Assembly: GCA_964425135.1 (NCBI GenBank)
Contig: CAYRKW010000008.1
Span: 7,797-71,796, forward strand
From: CAYLLD01 sp964425135
GTDB lineage: Bacteria > Pseudomonadota > Alphaproteobacteria > Rhodobacterales > Rhodobacteraceae
Direction of reading: 5' to 3'
Length of the DNA stretch: 64,000 nucleotides
A program made the translations under genes and the position numbers. Under the pieces are notes generated by a model. It saw only the letters and a program-made list of their open reading frames with translations, had not been told where the DNA came from and did no database searches. Within the stretch, counting starts at the first letter, position 1. Every line of letters starts with the position of its first letter. This document shows, piece after piece, positions 45,008-52,474 of the stretch.

Positions 45008-45241
45008 CTAGTTTATCTTCCTGCACTGATCGTAATCATCATTGGCCCCGACACGATACCGCGTGATGCAAATATACTCCGGGCCACCATCGATTGTCCC
45101 CATAATCAGGGTAACGACCGACTTCTCATCCGCATGGCTGGCCAGCAACACCAGCCCCTGATTGGACAACTCGCTCACTGTTTGCGCCGATGCCGCCAGC
45201 GATGTGAACGACAAGAGCAGGGCACCAATCACGCGCTTCAT
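45008..45241 (-). CDS. small secreted protein between nuoD and nuoE
   Basis: 77 residues with a clean signal peptide (RVIGALLLSFTSLAASAQ) and a mature part of about 57 residues holding two cysteines (YICITRY and YDQCRKIN) near its end, likely a disulfide. The ATG overlaps the nuoD stop by four bases and the nuoE ATG starts on the base after its stop, so it is tightly coupled on both sides. No family recognised. Confidence 0.8.
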   Translation of the reverse strand: MKRVIGALLLSFTSLAASAQTVSELSNQGLVLLASHADEKSVVTLIMGTIDGGPEYICITRYRVGANDDYDQCRKIN

Positions 45242-46452
45242 CGGTCAATCTCCCCGAATACAATGTCCATCGTGCCGATAATCGCTGCCACATCCGCAAG
45301 TTGGTGACCGGAGGCGACCTTATCCATGCTCTGTAAATGCAGATAACCGGGCGCGCGGATTTTGGCTTTGTAGGGCCGGTTTGTCCCGTCGCTAACCAGA
45401 TAAACGCCAAACTCGCCCTTCGGCGCTTCGATCGCTGTGTAAATCTCGCCTTCAGGGACTTTGAACCCTTCCGTGTAGAGCTTGAAGTGATGGATAAGCG
45501 CCTCCATCGAGGTCTTCATGTCATCGCGCGAGGGCGGCGTCAGCTTGCCGCGAGACAGCACATCACCGCCGATACAGTCTTCCATCTTCGTGATCGCCTG
45601 CTGAATGATCTTCAGGCTCTCGGTCATCTCCGCCATGCGGCACAGATACCTGTCATAGCAATCCCCGTTCTTGCCGACGGGGATCTGGAAATCGAACTCA
45701 TTGTAGCACTCATAGGGCTGCGCTCGGCGCAAATCCCATGCAAACCCGGAGCCGCGCACCATCACGCCCGAATACCCCCAGTCGTAAATGTCCTGCTCGC
45801 TGATAATTGCGATATCGACATTGCGCTGTTTGAAAATTCGGTTCTCCGTCAGCAACCCGTTCAGATCATCGAGGAATTTTGGAAACTCATGGGTCCATTC
45901 CATGATGTCATCGAGCAAATCCTGCGGCAGGTCCTGATGCACACCGCCGGGCCGGAAATACGCCGCGTGCAGACGCGCGCCGCACGCCCGTTCGTAGAAG
46001 ACCATCAGCTTCTCACGCTCTTCAAAACCCCAGAGCGGCGGCGTTAACGCGCCGACATCAAGGGCTTGCGTGGTGACATTCATCAAGTGGTTGAGGATGC
46101 GGCCAATTTCGGAGAACAACACACGTATCAGCGACGCACGGCGCGGCACATCCGTTCCGGTCAGCTTTTCAATCGCCAGACACCACGCATGCTCCTGATT
46201 CATCGGCGCCACATAGTCGAGACGATCAAAATAGGGCAGATTTTGCAGATAAGTGCGGCTTTCCATCAACTTCTCGGTGCCGCGATGAAGAAGACCAATA
46301 TGCGGATCACAGCGCTCGACAATCTCGCCGTCAAGCTCCAGCACCAGACGCAGCACGCCATGCGCCGCCGGGTGTTGCGGGCCAAAATTGATATTGAAGT
46401 TGCGGATACGTTGCTCGCCGGTCAAGGCATCGTTGAATTCACCGTCCTTCAT
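45238..46452 (-). CDS. nuoD: NADH-quinone oxidoreductase subunit D
   Basis: 49-kDa-type subunit that forms the quinone-binding site with NuoB. The 404 residues show NFGPQHPAAHGVLRL near 28 with the conserved quinone-site His, GLLHRGTEKLME near 53 and the C-terminal DIVFGEIDR. NuoC and NuoD are separate genes, as in most alphaproteobacteria and unlike the E. coli fusion. It overlaps nuoC by four bases. Confidence 0.98.
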   Translation of the reverse strand: MKDGEFNDALTGEQRIRNFNINFGPQHPAAHGVLRLVLELDGEIVERCDPHIGLLHRGTEKLMESRTYLQNLPYFDRLDYVAPMNQEHAWCLAIEKLTGTDVPRRASLIRVLFSEIGRILNHLMNVTTQALDVGALTPPLWGFEEREKLMVFYERACGARLHAAYFRPGGVHQDLPQDLLDDIMEWTHEFPKFLDDLNGLLTENRIFKQRNVDIAIISEQDIYDWGYSGVMVRGSGFAWDLRRAQPYECYNEFDFQIPVGKNGDCYDRYLCRMAEMTESLKIIQQAITKMEDCIGGDVLSRGKLTPPSRDDMKTSMEALIHHFKLYTEGFKVPEGEIYTAIEAPKGEFGVYLVSDGTNRPYKAKIRAPGYLHLQSMDKVASGHQLADVAAIIGTMDIVFGEIDR

Positions 46453-47060
46453 GATGCGCCCTCCTGCGGTTTCTCGTCACCCGGCAATATATACTCCGCA
46501 CCCTCCCATGGGCTCATGAAATCGAACTGACGATACTCCTGAACCAGCGACACCGGCTCATAGACAACACGTTTTTGCATCTCGTCATAGCGCAACTCCA
46601 CATAACCCGTGGTCGGGAAATCCTTGCGCAGCGGATAGCCGCGAAATCCATAATCGGTCAGGATGCGGCGCAGATCAGGATGACCCGAGAACATGATCCC
46701 ATACATGTCAAAAACCTCACGCTCGAACCAATTGGCCGCCGGATATTGCGCAGTGATTGATGGCGCAATCTGATCTTCGTTGACCGCGCATTTGATCCGC
46801 ACCCGATGGTTCTGGCTCATGCTCAGGAAGTGATAGACAAGATCAAACCGCTTGGCGCGCTGCGGGTAGTCAATCGCCGTGATATCCACAAGCGTTGTGA
46901 ACTTGCAGCTTTGCGCGCTGCGCAGAAACTCTGTCACGGTTTCGATGTGCGCGATGCTGACACGCACCGTCAGCTCGCCGTTCTCGACCAACACATCGCG
47001 TACCGCGTCAGCGTTTCGGGACTGAATGAAATTTCCAAGTTCAAGCAGGGCGTCGCTCAT
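46449..47060 (-). CDS. nuoC: NADH-quinone oxidoreductase subunit C
   Basis: 30-kDa-type peripheral-arm subunit without cofactors. The 203 residues contain the family signature ERE(V)FDMYGIMFSGHPDLRRIL near 130 and DYGFRGYPLRKDFP. The start is the ATG at 47060 (MSDALLELG), 13 bases after the nuoB stop; longer in-frame readings run back into nuoB. Its stop overlaps nuoD. Confidence 0.97.
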   Translation of the reverse strand: MSDALLELGNFIQSRNADAVRDVLVENGELTVRVSIAHIETVTEFLRSAQSCKFTTLVDITAIDYPQRAKRFDLVYHFLSMSQNHRVRIKCAVNEDQIAPSITAQYPAANWFEREVFDMYGIMFSGHPDLRRILTDYGFRGYPLRKDFPTTGYVELRYDEMQKRVVYEPVSLVQEYRQFDFMSPWEGAEYILPGDEKPQEGAS

Positions 47061-47073
47061 GAGGGTCAGACCT

Positions 47074-47622
47074 TTATCGCGCAAGAGTTCCAGTGCGGCG
47101 GATACGGCGTTGCAACTGCAAAATACCGTAGAGCAGTGCTTCAGCCGTTGGCGGGCATCCGGGCACATAGACGTCCACCGGCACAATCCGATCGCAGCCG
47201 CGCACAACCGAATAGGAATAGTGGTAGTACCCGCCCCCATTGGCGCAGGATCCCATCGAGATCACATAGCGCGGCTCCGGCATCTGGTCGTAGACCTTCC
47301 GAAGCGCAGGGGCCATCTTGTTGGTCAGCGTGCCGGCCACGATCATCAGATCCGACTGACGCGGGCTTGCGCGCGGCGCGGTGCCAAATCGCTCCAGATC
47401 ATAGCGCGGCATGGATGTGTGCATCATCTCGACCGCGCAACACGCCAGCCCAAACGTCATCCAGTGCAGCGAGCCAGTGCGCGCCCAGTTGATCAGATCC
47501 TCGGTGGAGCTGATCAGATACCCTTTATCCGACAGCGCATCATTGAGCTGACGCGTTGTCACATCACGATCCGCCGCAGCCGCGGTCGACAGCGCAGGGG
47601 TCATGCCCGTTGCTACTCCCAT
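47074..47622 (-). CDS. nuoB: NADH-quinone oxidoreductase subunit B
   Basis: Holds cluster N2, the last iron-sulfur centre before quinone. The 182 residues show the tandem cysteines in GLACCAVEMMH near 52, then GSCANGGGYYHYSYSVVRG and VYVPGCPPTAEALLYG. The start at 47622 is favoured by GGGAG eight bases upstream and overlaps the end of nuoA by ten bases. A later ATG at 47604 would leave the conserved part intact. Confidence 0.97.
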   Translation of the reverse strand: MGVATGMTPALSTAAAADRDVTTRQLNDALSDKGYLISSTEDLINWARTGSLHWMTFGLACCAVEMMHTSMPRYDLERFGTAPRASPRQSDLMIVAGTLTNKMAPALRKVYDQMPEPRYVISMGSCANGGGYYHYSYSVVRGCDRIVPVDVYVPGCPPTAEALLYGILQLQRRIRRTGTLAR

Positions 47623-47978
47623 TCGAGCGCTCCCTTTTTCCACTCATAGGCAAAACCGATGGTCAGGATGCCCAGAAACACCATCATCGACCAGAACCCG
47701 AAATCGCCGATATGCTGGAAGCTAACGGCCCAGGGGAACAGGAACGCCACTTCCAGATCGAAAATGATGAAGAGGATCGACACCAGGTAAAAGCGTACAT
47801 CGAACTTCATCCGTGCATCGTCAAAGGCGTTGAACCCACACTCATAGGCGGAGATTTTTTCCGGGTCAGGATTGCGGACCGCGATGATCACAGCCGAAAG
47901 CATCAGGACAAGACCAAAGCCGATTGCGACGCCCAGAAAAATCAGGATTGGCAAGTATTCCATCAAGAGGTTTTGCAC
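47613..47978 (-). CDS. nuoA: NADH-quinone oxidoreductase subunit A
   Basis: Three-helix membrane subunit of complex I near the quinone chamber, 121 residues. The conserved loop KISAYECGFNAFDDAR with its Cys near 48, and FLVSILFIIFDLEVAFLFPW near 65-84 are clear. It is the first gene of the nuo array. The 266 bases upstream (47979-48244) should hold the operon promoter, but I cannot point to a convincing -35/-10 pair. Confidence 0.97.
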   Translation of the reverse strand: MQNLLMEYLPILIFLGVAIGFGLVLMLSAVIIAVRNPDPEKISAYECGFNAFDDARMKFDVRFYLVSILFIIFDLEVAFLFPWAVSFQHIGDFGFWSMMVFLGILTIGFAYEWKKGALEWE

Positions 47979-48244
47979 GGGGGGATAAACTCCTGTTCTC
48001 AGCCCATTTTGAGCCGGTGCGCTTGCGAGGGTGGTTTACTCGCCCACCAGTGTGAGGTCAACCGATGCCGGCACGATGGGCGTGGTTAATTTGGCCATGT
48101 ATTTGGCGCGTATGTTGAAAAATTCTAAATGCTGGGAAGGTCTGCGCAGAAATGCTTCCGTTTGCGTTAAAAACGCAGTGAAAACCTGTGAAAATGTAAA
48201 AGAATGGATATTGCCCTCCGCGGGTCCTCGCGCATCGCGCGCGC
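47979..48244. other. nuo upstream region, no gene seen
   Basis: 266 bases between nuoA and the GGDEF-EAL gene. They contain a 6-bp hairpin (TGCGTT/AACGCA, 48162-48176) and an AT-rich stretch near 48110-48130. No CDS or certain promoter. The nuo promoter must lie here, or transcription enters from the upstream gene. Confidence 0.5.
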
Positions 48245-50218
48245 TCAAGCGGTTTGTGCAGATGTGTCGCGTCGCGGGATCATCTCCCGCGCGTCCTCCG
48301 ATTTCATCGGACGACCAAAGAGATACCCCTGCCCCACTTCGCATTCGAGCCCGCGAATAATCTCCGCCTGATATTCGGTCTCAATCCCCTCAACCACCAG
48401 CCGTTTGTGCAACCCCTTGGCAATGTTCACCAGCGAGCGGATCACCAGCTGGTTTTCCTCGGTTTCATCCAGATCACGGACAAAGCTCTGATCAATCTTG
48501 ATGAAATCGAGATTGAGTTTGCGCAAGTAGGCAAAAGACGAATAGCCCGTCCCGAAATCATCGAGCGCAAGCCCGACACCAAGCGACTGCAACTCATCGA
48601 GTATGCGCGTCGTTGTCCCCATATCCTCAATCAGCATGCTCTCGGTCACCTCGACAGTCACGTATTGCGGCGGAATTTTAGTCTGCTCAATGATCTCGCG
48701 CACCTGCTCGACCACTTGCGGTGAACGGAAATGGACCGAAGAGAAGTTTGTCGACATCTTTACCGGCGCATGCCCCATGGCGATCCAGGTCCCAAGCGTC
48801 TCGAGCGCTTTTCGAAAGCACCAAATGTCGAGATCAAGAATAAGCCCCGTGTCTTCGGCAACCGGTATAAATTCCCCCGGTGAGACAAAATTGCCTTCAT
48901 GGGTCCAGCGCGCGAGCGCTTCAAAGCCGACAATCCCGCCTGTTTGCATGTCAATCTGCGGCTGGAAGGCAAGCCACAGATCGTCCATCTCAAGCGCATT
49001 CGCTAGATCCACTTCCATCTTCTTGCGCGCAGACACTTGCTCGGCCAATTCAGAATCGAAGAACGCATAGGTGTTCTTGCCGTTCGATTTCGACTTATAG
49101 AGCGCCACATCCGCCGCCCGTTGCAGCGCGCTGATGGATTTGGCCTCATGTTCCTTGACCATAGGCGAGTAGACAACGCCGATGCTCATGCTGGGGTTGA
49201 TGAACACATGCTCATATTCGACCCGCGCATTCACTTCGCGCAGAATTTCCTCGCAAAGCGCGGCTGTGCGCATCGAACTCATCTTCCCCGGAACAACAGC
49301 GGCAAATTCATCGCCGCCCAGCCGTGCCGCAAACCCGTCATGGCGCAGCAGCACCCGGTTCAAGCGCTTGCCAACCTGCGTGAGAACCGCATCGCCAACC
49401 GCATGCCCATGCACATCATTGATGGTTTTGAAGTCATCGAGATCGCACAACAGTACCAGCAGCGACGGTTTATCCTTGATAATCCGCCCGGCTTCGGACC
49501 GGAATTTGATCCGATTGGGCAGCCCGGTGAGCGTATCAAAATACGCCAGATATCCGGCGTGCTTTTCAGCCGCGCGCCACTTGATCTGCAACCGGTACTG
49601 GCTGCGCACAAAGATAACAGCAACGCAGGCCATCAGCGAGAAAAACGACATCCCACTGATTGCCGCAATCGCCAGCTTATCGAGCATCTCAACCTGGCGA
49701 TCAATCGTCTTGCTTTGCCGGATAAACTGGTCGGACACAAACCCCATCACCGTCTGACTGATCGCGTCTACCAACGACAGCGCCTGATCGCGCAACGAAC
49801 CAAGCTGCTCACCACGCGCCACCAGCGTACGATCCCCCACCGAGATCAGACCAACCAACATGGTCAGCTGGTTATCAACACCAGAATTATCGGACTGCTC
49901 CACCCGCGTCTTGAGGCTTTCGGTGCGCACATAAAGATAATCGAGCGCGTCCTGAAGCCTGAGGCGCGTCTCCGGATCCACTTCTGATTTGTTGCGCAGA
50001 CTGTTCAGCTCGACATTCACCCGCAGCAAATCGCGAACCGTCAGCAAACCATCAAGAAACACCTGCGATTGAATAAGGGCGGATTGGCTGCGGACTTGGT
50101 TGTATTTCAAAGCCAAATATCCGCTCACCGCACCGCCCATTGCCAGGATGACGGCGATAATGCAAAGCGCAGTCGAAATGCGCTCCAGCCTCAGAAATTT
50201 GAAGAGTTTGGTGAACAT
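48245..50218 (-). CDS. membrane-bound GGDEF-EAL cyclic di-GMP enzyme
   Basis: 657-residue bifunctional-type protein. Two membrane helices (about 15-40 and 185-210) frame a helical periplasmic sensor region (about 41-184). The diguanylate cyclase domain has an intact GGDEF at 301-305 without an RxxD inhibitory site in front. The phosphodiesterase domain has an intact EAL at 433-435 and DDFGTGYSS near 555. Both activities are therefore possible and balance may be set by the sensor. It follows the molybdopterin-like secreted protein gene by 20 bases, so the two are almost certainly an operon. Confidence 0.93.
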   Translation of the reverse strand: MFTKLFKFLRLERISTALCIIAVILAMGGAVSGYLALKYNQVRSQSALIQSQVFLDGLLTVRDLLRVNVELNSLRNKSEVDPETRLRLQDALDYLYVRTESLKTRVEQSDNSGVDNQLTMLVGLISVGDRTLVARGEQLGSLRDQALSLVDAISQTVMGFVSDQFIRQSKTIDRQVEMLDKLAIAAISGMSFFSLMACVAVIFVRSQYRLQIKWRAAEKHAGYLAYFDTLTGLPNRIKFRSEAGRIIKDKPSLLVLLCDLDDFKTINDVHGHAVGDAVLTQVGKRLNRVLLRHDGFAARLGGDEFAAVVPGKMSSMRTAALCEEILREVNARVEYEHVFINPSMSIGVVYSPMVKEHEAKSISALQRAADVALYKSKSNGKNTYAFFDSELAEQVSARKKMEVDLANALEMDDLWLAFQPQIDMQTGGIVGFEALARWTHEGNFVSPGEFIPVAEDTGLILDLDIWCFRKALETLGTWIAMGHAPVKMSTNFSSVHFRSPQVVEQVREIIEQTKIPPQYVTVEVTESMLIEDMGTTTRILDELQSLGVGLALDDFGTGYSSFAYLRKLNLDFIKIDQSFVRDLDETEENQLVIRSLVNIAKGLHKRLVVEGIETEYQAEIIRGLECEVGQGYLFGRPMKSEDAREMIPRRDTSAQTA

Positions 50219-50238
50219 CTATAGAGGCGCAATGCCGA

Positions 50239-50739
50239 TTAGTTCACCGCCTCTATGCGCTCAGCCATCCAGACCCAGTTGCTGGCCATGTGACCGGCAC
50301 CCGCCTCCGCATCCGCACTCATCGGCAACACGAACTGGATCGGCCCGCGATTACGCCGCGAATGCGGGGCTCCATTGACCCGTGTTGCAACCAGTACTTC
50401 CCAATTCATCCAGATATCGCGATTGATCTCAACCGCATACCCGTTTTCGGCAATCACACGAATTTGCTGGGCGTCTTCAAGCCCGTTTTGCGACAGAACA
50501 TCACGCAGCAGCACCCCCTCGAACACCGCCGGCGTCTCGCGCCATGGCGTGATTGTGGTCATGCGCCGCGCGCCAATCTTCTCCAGTGAAGCCGGGTCAT
50601 AGATGTGTGCCCCATCAACACCAACGACGGTGAGAAAAGCGCGATGATGGGGGATCGGGTCCAGCGTCACGGGCTGCGTTTCAGCCCAGGCAAATGGTGA
50701 GATTGCAACGGTCAGAACGGCGGCGATTAAGGCTTTCAT
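50239..50739 (-). CDS. secreted molybdopterin-oxidoreductase-like domain protein
   Basis: 166 residues with a signal peptide (KALIAAVLTVAISPFAWA) and a single domain like the molybdopterin-binding part of sulfite oxidase relatives: TVVGVDGAHIYD, then TPWRETPAVFEGVLLRDVL, VIAENGYAVEI and GPIQFVLPM. It has no cysteine at all, so the usual Cys ligand of Mo is missing and cofactor binding is doubtful. The ATG at 50739 has AAGGTG upstream. Being periplasmic and co-operonic with the GGDEF-EAL protein, it may present a signal to its sensor region. Confidence 0.72.
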   Translation of the reverse strand: MKALIAAVLTVAISPFAWAETQPVTLDPIPHHRAFLTVVGVDGAHIYDPASLEKIGARRMTTITPWRETPAVFEGVLLRDVLSQNGLEDAQQIRVIAENGYAVEINRDIWMNWEVLVATRVNGAPHSRRNRGPIQFVLPMSADAEAGAGHMASNWVWMAERIEAVN

Positions 50740-50880
50740 GATAGGCACCTTTTTCAAGTGAAACAGATACCGCCACTATGCGCAGGCTTGGTTGGAAAAG
50801 GGCTAAGCGTGCGCCGACATTTTTGAAAAACTACTGAAAATTATATTCAAAACGAGGGCAATTCGCGCCAGACAGCCGCA

Positions 50881-51657
50881 TCACCGCCCCAAATATTTCG
50901 GCGGACGTTTTGCCATAAACGCACTCACGCCTTCGATAAAATCGCGGGTCTTTCCTGCCTTGCCCTGCAACTCCGCTTCCAGCGCAAGCTGCTGGGTCAG
51001 ATCATTGTCGCAGCTTTTTCGCAGCACTTGTTTGATCAGCCCATAGCCTGCCGTTGGACCTTGCGCGAGCTGTCGCGCGCGTTTCTCAATCTCACCGTCA
51101 AATTCACCATCTGGCACCGCGGCCCAGATCATCCCCCAGTTACTCGCATCCGTTGCAGAAATGGGCTCAGCAAAAAGCGCCGCCCCCATCGCCTTGGCAA
51201 AGCCCATCTGGCGTGGCAGCCAGTAAGACCCGCCCGCATCCGGGACCAGCCCAATGCGTGCAAAGGCCTGAATGAAGATCGCCGATTCGGTTGCAATCAC
51301 AATGTCATGGGCAAGCGCCAGATTGGCCCCCGCACCAGCCGCCGGTCCATTGACCGCTGCAATGGTCGGGATAGAACAGTTGTAAATCGCCATCAAAAGC
51401 GGCTCATATTCCTCCCTCAAGGTTCGCTCAAGATCGATATCTCCGGCGTTTTTGCGATCCCCCAAGTCTTGCCCCGAGCAAAAACCGCGCCCCTCGCCGC
51501 GCATGATCAGCACCCGTGCCTCTCGTTGCGCGCGCTCGACCGCATGCAGCAATTCCATCCGCATCTGCGAGTTCAGCCCATTCATCACCTCTGGGCGATT
51601 GAGCATGATAAGCGCAATATCATCTTCAACAGCGTAAGTGATCATCTCATAAGTCAT
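50881..51657 (-). CDS. enoyl-CoA hydratase/isomerase, PaaG-like
   Basis: Crotonase-fold enzyme, 258 residues. The oxyanion-hole segments are GEGRGFCSGQDL near 60 and NGPAAGAGANLAL near 105. The catalytic-side motif RIGLVPDAGGSYWLPR has Asp where hydratases have Glu, as in PaaG-type isomerases that act on epoxyphenylacetyl-CoA or shift double bonds. The C-terminus KRPPKYLGR is typical. The start at 51657 follows GAGG. It stands alone on this strand with no other phenylacetate genes around, so the substrate is uncertain. Confidence 0.85.
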   Translation of the reverse strand: MTYEMITYAVEDDIALIMLNRPEVMNGLNSQMRMELLHAVERAQREARVLIMRGEGRGFCSGQDLGDRKNAGDIDLERTLREEYEPLLMAIYNCSIPTIAAVNGPAAGAGANLALAHDIVIATESAIFIQAFARIGLVPDAGGSYWLPRQMGFAKAMGAALFAEPISATDASNWGMIWAAVPDGEFDGEIEKRARQLAQGPTAGYGLIKQVLRKSCDNDLTQQLALEAELQGKAGKTRDFIEGVSAFMAKRPPKYLGR

Positions 51658-51815
51658 TGCAGCAGCCTCAAAGGTCAGGATCAGGTCAATCCTTTGGTTA
51701 AAGCACAGGGACACGTGTCGTAAACGTAAATATTCGCGAACACGTGGCGATCATCACAGAGTTATAGGCCAAACCAACCCATATTGAAGCGGTTTCGAGT
51801 AGACCAGAGGTAAAT

Positions 51816-52013
51816 ATGATGCTGACCAACAGCCTGAATACCCCGAGTGCCCATAATCCGTCTCCCAAAGGGGCGGACACGCCGGAGACGCCGGATGTCA
51901 GTCTGGAAGCGTGGCGTGAATGGACGGAAAATCTGATCCTGAATGCAAAACTCGATCAGGACAGCCACTTTGATCTTATTCGCTCTTGGACAAGGCTATC
52001 GCATTTTTTGTGA
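51816..52013 (+). CDS. small hypothetical protein, 65 residues
   Basis: Short plus-strand frame preceded by CAGAGGTAAAT, a good ribosome site, with two adjacent ATG codons. The peptide is polar, Pro/Asp/Glu-rich at the start, then SLEAWREWTENLILNAKLD, an amphipathic helix. It ends nine bases before the convergent ccmH stop. No family is recognised and there is no membrane or signal segment; support is the ribosome site and spacing only. Confidence 0.5.
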   Translation: MMLTNSLNTPSAHNPSPKGADTPETPDVSLEAWREWTENLILNAKLDQDSHFDLIRSWTRLSHFL

Positions 52014-52021
52014 GATCAGGA

Positions 52022-52474
52022 TCATCCACGCTCTTCGTTTGCGAGGAGCGCATCAAGTTCAGCCTGTTCATCGGCGCTCAACGTCGTTGCCTGCGCGCGT
52101 CTGGATCGAAGCGTTGTCGCAGCAATTCCCACGCCGGCCAAGAGCAAAAACGGCCCGGAAAGCCACAACAGTAATGTCGCCCCGCCAAACTTCGGTTGCA
52201 TCCGCACATGCTCGCCATATCGCTCGACAAAATAGGCCACGACATCCGCATCGCTCTCACCAGCGCTCAACCGCTCACGCACGATAATGCGTGCGGTCTT
52301 GGCCCAGGCCGCGTTTGACGAGGCAATCGACTCGCTCTGGCACTTCACACAGCGGATTTGTTCATCGAGCGCCTGTGCCCGTGCCTCCAGAACCGGATCA
52401 GCCAGCATCTCGTCAGGCTCCACCGCAAAGGCCGACACCGACAGACACATCCATATGAGAAAAATACGCATCAT
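52022..52474 (-). CDS. ccmH: cytochrome c-type biogenesis protein CcmH
   Basis: Membrane-anchored thiol protein that reduces apocytochrome c cysteines before haem attachment. The 150-residue short form (CycL type) has a signal peptide (IFLIWMCLSVSAFA), the redox motif RCVKC near 41 followed by QSESIASSNA, and one C-terminal membrane helix (LLLWLSGPFLLLAGVGIAA) with an acidic tail. It overlaps ccmF by four bases. Confidence 0.95.
   Translation of the reverse strand: MMRIFLIWMCLSVSAFAVEPDEMLADPVLEARAQALDEQIRCVKCQSESIASSNAAWAKTARIIVRERLSAGESDADVVAYFVERYGEHVRMQPKFGGATLLLWLSGPFLLLAGVGIAATTLRSRRAQATTLSADEQAELDALLANEERG

Noticed and set aside
48036..48344. 102-codon minus-strand frame upstream of nuoA
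   Set aside because: It runs across the end of the GGDEF-EAL gene, lacks a ribosome site and has no coherent composition; a 20-codon end piece is too short to support.
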